From Cudoniella acicularis (lineage: Eukaryota; Ascomycota; Leotiomycetes; Helotiales; Helotiaceae): 16,209 bases of DNA. Below, in pieces: positions 1 through 8,376 of this stretch. Position 1 is the first letter of the stretch, and each line of letters starts with the position of its first letter. Position numbers and translations under genes: made by a program. The notes beneath the pieces are model-generated. The model worked only from the letters and a program-made list of their open reading frames with translations, did no database searches and was not told where the DNA came from. The stretch is taken from contig JAAMPI010001304.1 of NCBI GenBank assembly GCA_013054445.1, positions 1-16,209 on the forward strand, written 5' to 3'.

Positions 1-2037
1 GAAGTTATTTGCTGCATATTCGAAGAATGGGTTTGAGTTGATACGAGCCTGAAACAGAGCAGCATTTGGGCATGGTCCAACCGAAAAATGTTCAAATTCG
101 AGATATGTGAGACAGCTTCGGGCAATCTCAAAATGGGGATTTTGAAAGATGGCCGAGCGTTGAAGGTATTCGTAGGCGGTGTAATGAACAAGTTTGATAA
201 TGTCGGTCTTCTCTTCGACTGAGACAAGGCCAATGCAGACATCGATTATGAGCTCTGGTGATCTTAGATTACCGGGGGATATTGCAGCAGTGCTTGGTTT
301 GATGGCAAGTGCCTCTCGAAGTTCTGGAACACGAAGAGGTCGTTTAGAGTGGGAAATAAACATGAGAATTCGAAAGGCGAGCGTGGATTTATGCTTGGAT
401 TGCTGGCGAATTCTTTGAACAGATTGGTCATAGGTTGTCTCCAATGTTGTTGCCATGTCGTCCAAGGATTCCCTGATCTCTTCCACGCACGTATAGCCGG
501 AAAGCCGGTCGATGTGTAGAGCAGGCAGCAGAAACCTAGAGAAATTTTAGTGCACGAACTGGAAAAAGGAGCTTTTCCTCTCGAGCGCCATGTCAGGTAG
601 TGGCCTTCTGATGATTTGCTTTCGCCAAGATCGTTTTGATTACTCGATCTTCCAGGTTGGAATCTTCTTCAAGGAGCTCTTGCAGTTCACGGTCTTCCGA
701 TATTTTTGCTCTCAAGAATCTAGCATGCGTAAGTAAATATCACCGGTATTGTAGGGCTATCAAGAACTACCTTTCGATATCTTCTTCTCTAGCCACAATA
801 TCTAGTTTTCGTGCTGATTTGAAAGCAATATTTATATCGACGAGGTATCGCCGACTTGTTACGAAAGATGAACTGAACCTTCTATCTCTCGCAGTGCCGC
901 TAATAAAGCTCTTCTGGTGCTGTTCTGCCGATTTTCCAACTCATCTAAGGCGTCGATGATGACATAACATGAAGGGATCTTCGCTGCTATTGTTCTGAAT
1001 AAATTTATGTGCTCCTCAAACTTTAAGGTTGATAACCCATCTCGAGAACGAACAAATTCCATTCTGAGCTCATTCGGAAATTCGTGGCGATTTGAATTTT
1101 GAACAAGTTGTCGGGTCAAACTCCCTAGAATCGCATTTAGAGTAAGGTTCATTTCATTATGAAAATCACAATAGACATAAGCAACGCCTATATCATCAGT
1201 CTGTTGGATATTGAGTAGATAATCAATAACAAGTGATCTAATATCATTAATTCCAGATCATATAGTGGGCCGTTCAACTTACGCTGTAGTTGTTTTACCT
1301 ACTCTAGGATCACCAGGGCACCAAATTGTTTTATCACTCGAGCTTTTCCCCTCCATCCAAGTTCTAAAGGATGTTGACTGCAAAACCCATCCTGCAGTCC
1401 CAGGTTGCCGTTTCGACGCAATATCGGAATGCTTGTCTTCGAAGGTTAGCGGTGAAAGCCATTCGAGGATCTTGCGCTCGGATGTTTTTGCGTGCCATTC
1501 ATTATATTCCTTACGAAACACCTAGATTTCCGTGTTGGTGGAGGCTCCGAGAGTCAGTATATCCATCGTAAGGGAGGTTGTGAAGAGTTCCCGATATCTG
1601 CGCAGCTTCTCTACCTCTTTTTGAACCTCTTTTTCCGTGAATGGCCACGTCAGTCGCCTCAGAACTGTGGGCTTTTGATTGCGATTTAAGCCCTTCTGAA
1701 TCGTGGAAAGAAGACCGTTCAAACATTGGTGGCATTCATCCAAGATTCCTGGTGATGGATTGCTGAAATTATGTTCTGCAAGTTCCAAAACAAGGTGAGA
1801 GAGTACCGAGGAGGAAGGAATGGTTTTGTACGCAGTAGAGATACTGGGATTTGTGACAATGATGTCTTGGATATTAGATAGGACGCCCTTGATGCTGATG
1901 AGTTCTTTTAGTAATTGGGACATGGACTTTGAGGCCTCTTTAGCACTGGTGTAGTACGCAAGGCTGGCGTCGAGGATTTGAATAGTTAGGCTGAGGAGAC
2001 CAGCGACGCTAGAGACGACACCTAGTATCTCAGCCAT
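1..2037 (-). pseudogene. HeLo-like/NACHT STAND (fungal NLR-like) gene, broken, 3' end outside the window
   Basis: Reading starts at ATG 2037 (MAEILGVVSSVAGLLSL...) with a helical N-terminus typical of the fungal STAND N-terminal domain (HeLo-like), followed by a coiled segment (KEVEKLRRYRELF). A NACHT ATPase domain follows: Walker A GDPRVGKTT near 1290-1315 and Walker B VIIDALDE near 935-960. The post-NACHT region (LRVPELREALAI, LIIDVCIGLVSVEEKTDIIK, LVHYTAYEYLQ, FFEYAANNF) runs open to base 1. Two introns are clear: 1238-1282 (donor GTAAGT, acceptor ATTAG) and 720-770 (donor GTAGTT, acceptor GCTAG). Three lesions interrupt it: TAG at 1522-1524 in the same frame as both flanking segments; a frame change at the T run 864-866; and a missing splice donor upstream of the acceptor at 536-537. 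Such proteins act in fungal non-self recognition and programmed cell death, usually with C-terminal repeats, which would lie beyond the left edge. Pseudogene status is an inference; sequencing error could explain the frameshift and an optional 93-nt intron (1522-1614) could remove the stop. Confidence 0.78.
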
Positions 2038-2422
2038 TTCGAATTTTAGGTCGCTGATGTGGAGCTTGGGATTGACAGAGGATGGTGCCAGACGCGCAAC
2101 TTGATAATGCTATGCTATTTCAAAATCAGCGCTTGGCCTGGGCCCCAGGTTTTCATTCCTTTTTGAAAAAATGTAGCTCGTTGTGGCTGTAATCATGCAG
2201 CCCCAAAGCCTCCATTAGGCAGAAGTCGTAAAGATTGGTCTTTCCATGACATACCACAAGTAAACGACATCCGATGCACACCGAGGAGGCGCAAAGCTGC
2301 AGAAAGCACTTTTCGGACGTCTGATGGCCAGAAGGCAGAAATTTCTGTCTCTAGACGTCTAGTATGCCCTTTCAAGCTTCAAGAATTTCGACGTTTCTAG
2401 AACAGGAAGTTTTCTCAGCGCT
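2038..2422. other. Intergenic: NLR-like gene promoter and 3' flank of the phosphatase gene
   Basis: This 385-base stretch lies between two minus-strand genes transcribed in tandem. It should hold the 3' untranslated region of the histidine phosphatase gene and the upstream region of the STAND gene. I see no convincing coding region; the 60-codon frame at 2193-2375 has no recognisable motif. Confidence 0.5.
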
Positions 2423-3212
2423 TCATTCTAGCTCAGCGCTTTGATCGGGAAACTTTTGTGTTTCCCATCCTGCAATGCCCTTCGGGCTTTTCCCTAATCC
2501 GCCCCCTTTGCTTGCAGTCAATTCCCACTCTACTAATTTGCCACCAATATCCTCATCGCCAACCTCAAAGTCAAAGATCCGAAAGTCTGCGTTGAAATAC
2601 TTTCGATAGCTCATCCCAACGCGTAGGAATCCCGAATGACCTACTACGGCAATAACTTTCTCGGGCCATTGTCGAAGCCATGCTCGAGCAGCAATTCCTC
2701 TTCTCGCAATGGCTTCTTTCGAGAATTTATAGAGTCCTGTTTTTGAGGGGTATACAGGATCTACATCGTCCCAATTGAACTGCGGCCACTCTTCCTTCAT
2801 TGTAGGGATAGGGCGTCCAGTATCGCATGGCTTTGCAGAATTTTCTTGAAGTTCCGCAAGCAACACTACCGGCACACCAAGCTTGATGAGCCAGCCAAGA
2901 GATTGTTCAACAGTCTGTAGTGTACGGCGCATTGGGCTTGCAACAATGAGCTCTATTTCACGAGCGAGTGGAAGTTCGTTCTGAAGATATGTAGCGAGCT
3001 CTGTACATTGAGTAGTGAATCCGAAATCAGTTAAGCCAGGATCCCTGATACTGTGGTCTTGTAATGAAGGTCAGCCGAGATATACCTTGAGTAATGAGAA
3101 TCACTTATTCGTTAGATCTGACAGGAATTAGCTTGGCTAACTTTAATATCTAGAAGGCTGACTTACTGTGCATTGCTTCGGCATGCCGTATTAGGATGAC
3201 TGTAGGTGGCAT
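2423..3212 (-). CDS. Histidine phosphatase superfamily (phosphoglycerate-mutase-like) protein
   Basis: The model is complement(2423..3057, 3167..3212), 226 aa. Exon 1 encodes MPPTVILIRHAEAMH; intron 3058-3166 has donor GTAAGT, a CTGAC branch-like site and acceptor ACAAG. The join gives RHAEAMHNHSIRDPGLTDFG, matching the fungal family layout. Catalytic landmarks are R9-H10 (phosphoryl-accepting His), R59/R60 in SPMRRT, E84 or E87 (AELQE), and H156 in VVGHSGFLR. The third residue of the usual RHG motif is Ala. The length fits small soluble cytosolic members, with no signal peptide or membrane segment. The start at 3212 is preferred for its context (A at -3) and for beginning at the conserved core; an in-frame ATG at 3338 would add 42 residues of no evident family similarity. 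Superfamily members dephosphorylate small metabolites or phosphoproteins; the substrate cannot be read from sequence. It is divergent from SDA1, 576 bases away. Confidence 0.88.
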
Positions 3213-3788
3213 TTTTGTCGGTCCCCAAAATTCCGAGAAGAGAGATGAGGAATAATACCAGCGGGTGCGGGCTCGAGGCAATTCAGTTGTCTGGTCAGTG
3301 AGACTGGCGAGAGCCTTTGTTCTAAAGCGAAGGCTCAAATATTCTATAATGCCACAAGAAATGGCTCAAGATATCGTGTGTTGAGCTGTTAGGACATGGA
3401 TAGAATTTAGTATTTTAAAGTCGTGATTTTATTGACAAAATGTTCCAAGGTATTTAAGGAGCCTCTTACATAAGTACTAAAGAGTTTCAAGCTAAGCCTT
3501 AAAAAACTCTAGTATAGAACCCTTTAACAACTATATAAAAGATTACATAAATAGAGTCAAATTTAACTAAAAGGCTCATTTTCTCAGGCCTAATAAAGGA
3601 AATAACATTCGGGTTATAGTATATAAGCAAGGCAGGGCAGAAGAAAGAGGAGAAAGTCGGGTCACATGTAAACTGCACTAGCAGGGATTGGCCCGCGCTA
3701 AGATAATTGATAGCAATTTTTGAAGATTTCTGAACCTTCATGATCTCGAGCAGCACAATCGAAACAGCACAACCCCCAAAACGCCACA
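3213..3788. promoter_or_regulatory. Divergent intergenic region between phosphatase gene and SDA1
   Basis: These 576 bases separate the start codons of two oppositely directed genes and so should contain both promoters. The middle (about 3340-3640) is visibly AT-rich with several TATA-like stretches (for example near 3535 and 3620), but none can be assigned. I see no credible gene here; the minus-strand open frame 3499-3960 overlaps the first exons of SDA1 and is a shadow. Confidence 0.5.
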
Positions 3789-6161
3789 ATGGGAAAGAAA
3801 CGAGTTGGTGCACTGGAGAAGGTTGACGCAGATTTGTTCGTAAACCTTTACACCCCTTCCCAAGGGCAGCAAACTTACCATTCATTACTAGGCCGAATCT
3901 CCAGTACAAAATACGTCGAGATCCCAAGTGAGCTAGCTCTCTCTCTCTCTTCTTCTTCACGATAATTTACTTATGCCTCGTCCAGATCATACACCGAAGA
4001 CTTCTTGAATCAATATGGCCAATACCAATCGCAGCGCGACATTTTCATGGCATCTCCCAGCACTGCAACCTCGACTGGAATAATCTCCTTCCGCGACCTC
4101 ATAGATTTCGTTGCGCATGTCGCAGACTGTTTCCCCGAAGACACTGCAGATTTCCCCGAGGATTTAAAAACCATCCTCATATTACATCATGCACAATTGG
4201 AGAGCGAGCTGGGGGAGAAAATTGTCGGAAGCTTGGTTCTATTACGCAGGAAGGACATCATCGACTCATCAAATCTTTTAAATACCCTATTTCCGATTCT
4301 CGTAGCAACTCCCAGCAAAACATTAAGAACTTTGTTATACCAGAAGATCTTGTCGGATATGCGAACCTCCAATTCGAAAGCGATAAACCACCGGCTCAAC
4401 CGAACCATACAAACAGCGCTTTTTAACCTTCTTACATCCGATCGAGCATCGCCGAAAGGAATATGGGCTGTGAAGATTACGAGGGAGTTATGGAAGCGCC
4501 AGATATGGACGGATGCGAAAGCTGTTGAGATTATGAAAGAAGCGGCCTTGGCCGATAACGAGAAAGTAATCGGTGGCGGGGTACGCTTCTTCTTGGGCGG
4601 CGATAAAGAGAGAGAAGAGCTGGAAGATGAGAGCAGCGATGAAGAGGGTGGCATTGACGTTGGAAAGCTTAAACATCAGGCTGGCATAAACAAGAAGAGC
4701 AGGAAGGCGAAGAAAAATATCGAAGAAGCTGTGAAGAAGGTCAAAAAGAACGAGAAAAAGAAGAATCAGCCGCATCCTCTTAATTTCTCGGCACTGCATT
4801 TGTTGCACGACCCTCAAGGCTTCGCCGAAACCCTTTTTTCAAAACACCTCCAGAACAGCAAATCCAAGCTCAACCTTGAACAAAAACTGCTTGTGTTACA
4901 GTTGGTATCAAGATTGGTTGGCTTGCATAAGTTGACTGTTATATCACTATATTCCTACTTTACCAAATACCTTACTCCACGACAACCCTCTGTTACGTCC
5001 TTCCTGGCATCTCTCGCTCAAGCAACGCACAGCCTCGTTCCACCGGATGCCCTTGAGCCTCTCGTTCAAAAGATCGCAAATGAGTTCGTTTCGGAAGCAT
5101 CTGCATCGGAAGTTGCGTCTGCTGGTCTCAATGCAATTCGAGAGATATGTGTCCGTCAGCCATTAGCGATGAATGACACCCTTTTGCAAGACTTGGTTAT
5201 GTACAGAAAGAGCAAAGACAAGGGCACGATGATGGCTGCGAAAGGTCTATTATCGCTGTATCGGGAAGTCGGAGCCGATCTATTAAAAAAGCGCGATAGA
5301 GGTAAAACTGCAACGATAGGCATCAAGAGTGGATCGATCAAAGAGAGACGATTTGGTGAAGAGGAAGTGGGAGGTATTGAAGGACTTGAGCTTTTAGAAG
5401 AATGGAAAGCAGAAGAGCGAAAACGGAAACGGGTCGAAAAGGGTCTCCCAGAAGAAATTGGCTCCGATGAGGAGAGCGAAGACGACGAGGATGAGGAGAG
5501 AGCCGGGTGGGCAAACTGGGAAGCCGAATCAGATGCTAGCAGCGACTCTGGCGGTTGGATCAACGTTGAAAGTGACGATGAGATAAATATCAGCGACAGC
5601 GATGACGAGAAACCTACATCAAAGAAGGTCAAACTCGATGTCCCTGCCAAGGTCGACGAAGAAGAGAAGGAAAATGCTGAGAAGGCTGAACCAAAGATCT
5701 CGAAATTGGCCACAACAAAAATCCTGACACCTGCTGATCTTGCGAAGCTGCAAGAATTACGACTCCAGGCTGGTGTTAGTAAAGTTTTGGGTAATAAATC
5801 TCAGTCTCAACGATTAAAGGAGCTCGCAGCTCGACACGCCGACGATGCTTTGACTGCCGAGCAAATCGAGGGCTTCTCAAAACTTGGAAAGAGCACCAAG
5901 GAAGAGAGAGTCGCCTTAGCGAAGGAGGGTAAGGGTGACAGGAGTGAGCACAAGAGTACACAGGCGTTGAGGAGATCAAAGAAAGACGCCGAGGGCAAGA
6001 GTACGACAAATAAAGAGAAGGCACGGAAGAAGAACTTTTTGATGACCCTTGGAAAGGCGAAATTCAAACAAAAGAGGAGTCTAACGCAGACGAAGAGAGT
6101 CCTTAAGGGCCATATTGAGCGTAGTAAGAGGGGTGGTAAAAGAGGAAACATTGGCATGTAA
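3789..6161 (+). CDS. SDA1: SDA1, nucleolar 60S ribosome biogenesis / actin-organisation protein
   Basis: The model is join(3789..3835, 3892..3927, 3986..6161), 752 aa. Exons 1-3 join to give MGKKRVGALEKVDADL, PNLQYKIRRDPK and SYTEDFLNQYGQYQSQ, the characteristic SDA1 N-terminus. Residues about 60-150 form the helical N-terminal domain (DFPEDLKTILILHHAQLESE); the C-terminal half is the SDA1 domain. Acidic tracts lie near residues 240-250 and 519-577, and the basic C-terminus (KKNFLMTLGKAKFKQKRS ... SKRGGKRGNIGM) suits nuclear/nucleolar targeting. In yeast SDA1 is essential for pre-60S maturation and export, and mutants lose actin organisation and arrest in G1. Both introns are short (56 and 58 nt). 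Intron 1 needs the weak donor GTTCGT at 3836 to keep frame, because the better-looking GTAAAC four bases on shifts it. Intron 2 carries a CT-rich run at 3936-3957. Length is close to fungal SDA1 proteins. Confidence 0.95.
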
Positions 6162-6543
6162 TGTGAGTATAAATGAAGAAATAGTCTCGCTGCTACAATT
6201 CGTTCCTCATTCCACGTCACAAAATATTTGGCTTCTAAGTCCTTACACAACTACTTGAGGTCTGTATCGCACCTACCCCGAATCGTGAGATTTGGAAGTG
6301 TTAAAGTGGTAGAAGCAACTTCAGCTGCTGTTCCTGCCTTTCCTAAAATCCGCGATCTGCTGACCCTACCTAGGTAGTCCTGACGCCTTTTCCCCTTCCC
6401 TCTCAAAACAAATCTGTTCAACTCAACCAAACAAAACGAATTGCCCTCGAAGGACCCTCCCTCCACGTTCTCAAATACCAGCCGCAAATCAAGATTGTTC
6501 TCGAGATCGTCCCCTCTTCGCAAGTCTATTTTGCTCCGCCCAA
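6162..6543. other. Intergenic with a 12-bp perfect palindrome
   Basis: This 382-base stretch lies between SDA1 and the next plus-strand gene and probably holds the SDA1 3' untranslated region and the promoter and leader of the next gene. CTACCTAGGTAG at 6366-6377 is a perfect 12-base palindrome. No gene is seen. Confidence 0.5.
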
Positions 6544-8088
6544 ATGAATACTGGCAATCTCGACAAGCTAAACCGGACTCCACTGCCCACCTTATCCCTT
6601 CCGTTTTTTCAAGAACTATCTGAGTGGAATCTGACAAGATGGAACGAGGAAAGGTCAACGAAACTGGAGGAAGAAATCAGAAAGTGGCGACAACCTTTAG
6701 TCGCCTATCCTAGTATAAGCTATATATTCCGTTGCAACTGCGTCACTGAACCAACGATGGAGTGGCACCGACGAACTTCAGCATCTGCCGAAAGCAAACT
6801 GCAAAAGGGAGAATTTGAATTAAGTCATTACCCTTCGCCTCCTCCAGAAATTGTCACGAATTGTCTGCAAGATACTCAGAACCAAGATTCACCCACGCTT
6901 CGAGCTTCTGATACACATGAAGCACATACAAGGAGCCACGAATACCCCTCACTGCACTTCAGTATTCAGCGCCATGATCCAGAATGTATACGATACAACG
7001 ACAGCATACCTACCATCGAACAACGAGTTCAAAATGTTTTGCGGGGCATGCACCCTTATCCCCCTCCGGGTGACCCTGGTAGTTTGAATGTTTCTCTTGA
7101 TCGTTGCGAACTCAGAGATGCGCTTGAAAACTTCCGGGACAGAACCGACATTTCCCCAACCCAAAAAGTCGCGAGAAAAACGGCAACTGCAGAAGAAATT
7201 ACAGAAGAAACTGTGAGAGAAGCTGAAATGGCAGCTACTTTGAGCCGCTTGAACAATGCACCGCCTACCAACCAAACAGAGCTTGAAATTTTCTGGCTCG
7301 TTTTCGGGGACTACATAGACGCCTATGAGGCTAGATGGTCGAGACCTTATCGGAAGAAAACATTTGACACTCTTCGCGGTAGACTTGACATGCTATTTGC
7401 TGATAGCTTCATGGACTTCAAAACGAAAGAAACGATGTCGCAGCATATCCTAGATCTCTCTGAAGAAGACAACGGCAGAAAACTCACAATGCACTACACG
7501 GCTGCAAATGATATCCTCTTAAGCTACAGCAAATTCTCAGACGTCAACAATGATATGGAGAGGATGATCTCGTGTCCTCCTCAAGAAATTGACCCCAACG
7601 ATTTCAAGGATGACGATGCTCCTTTGTCGCCACACGAGTGTGACATAAAATGCAGACTTGACACATCGTCCGCATATTTCATCTACACGCTCAGATCACC
7701 ATTTCCACACTCACCCGTCCATTGGCTCGCATTATACCCCAAGCTATGGAAAATCCAAGACCAGTACCGCATTCGAGCTGCCAACGAGGACCCTGAGCAC
7801 TTCCAGTACAAAGGAGGCTCGACCTCTCTATACAAAAATTGCACCTATGCGCAACTGACTTGGCTGGGGATGATGTATCACGTTATGAAGATTCAAGGCC
7901 CGAAGAATCAGGCTCTAGAAAAGCAGGAGGTTGTCCGCTTGTGGTCTGAGAAATGGAAGGTTGCTATTCCTGAGAGGTGGCATGCGCTTGCTCGGAATAT
8001 GGACTATTTTCAGTATAGACCTACGTTGAGGAGGTGGTATGTGGATTGGGTGGAGGATTGTGAGCCTGTTGTTAGATTTGGACATTAG
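6544..8088 (+). CDS. Unrecognised 514-aa protein
   Basis: This is a single uninterrupted frame of 514 codons; I do not recognise the family. There is no signal peptide or membrane segment, so it is probably soluble. Residues 1-60 are charged and Trp-containing (NLTRWNEERSTKLEEEIRKW). About 80-190 is low in order, rich in Pro, His and Ser (SHYPSPPPE, GMHPYPPPGDPG). About 190-350 looks largely helical (EEITEETVREAEMAATLSRL; FDTLRGRLDMLFADSFMDF). The C-terminal 130 residues are rich in aromatic residues, with many Trp/Tyr (LYPKLWKIQDQY, LWSEKWKVAIPERWHALA, LRRWYVDWVEDCE), suggesting a compact fold. ATG 6544 is the first in frame; ATG 6757 (residue 72) has a stronger context (A at -3, G at +4) and is a plausible alternative. 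It is convergent with the glycosyltransferase gene, 288 bases away. The length makes a real gene likely; the function is unknown. Confidence 0.75.
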   Translation: MNTGNLDKLNRTPLPTLSLPFFQELSEWNLTRWNEERSTKLEEEIRKWRQPLVAYPSISYIFRCNCVTEPTMEWHRRTSASAESKLQKGEFELSHYPSPPPEIVTNCLQDTQNQDSPTLRASDTHEAHTRSHEYPSLHFSIQRHDPECIRYNDSIPTIEQRVQNVLRGMHPYPPPGDPGSLNVSLDRCELRDALENFRDRTDISPTQKVARKTATAEEITEETVREAEMAATLSRLNNAPPTNQTELEIFWLVFGDYIDAYEARWSRPYRKKTFDTLRGRLDMLFADSFMDFKTKETMSQHILDLSEEDNGRKLTMHYTAANDILLSYSKFSDVNNDMERMISCPPQEIDPNDFKDDDAPLSPHECDIKCRLDTSSAYFIYTLRSPFPHSPVHWLALYPKLWKIQDQYRIRAANEDPEHFQYKGGSTSLYKNCTYAQLTWLGMMYHVMKIQGPKNQALEKQEVVRLWSEKWKVAIPERWHALARNMDYFQYRPTLRRWYVDWVEDCEPVVRFGH

Positions 8089-8376
8089 ATGGAGTGATGA
8101 AGGTGGTTGCTTGGAGGGGGTTCGGAGGAGGACTTGTATACTTGTTGGAGAGCGGCTTGGGTACCCTTGTGTTGGCTAGTGCTTCTGTTGGAATTGTTGG
8201 ATTGCTTGGGTATCAATCACCCTCAACGGGTTTCAGTATGGCTTGAATATTAATTTTGTATTCTACTCTCACACCACTTGCAGCATAACTGCGTCCTTGC
8301 CCCAAAAACTCCTTCCCAAAATATAAACATGAAGTAACAGCTTTAAAAAATATATACATTATACACACCACGCACA

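Noticed and set aside
3700..3740. A ribosome-biogenesis (RRPE-like) promoter element upstream of SDA1
   Set aside because: Only a loose A/T-rich resemblance (AATTTTTGAA) was seen, which is not distinguishable from background here.
3836..3891. Use of donor GTAAAC at 3840 as the main SDA1 intron 1 donor
   Set aside because: It puts the conserved PNLQYKIRRDPK out of frame, and no alternative acceptor repairs this.
3499..3960. 153-codon minus-strand open frame
   Set aside because: It covers the first two exons and introns of SDA1 on the other strand and has no protein-like features.
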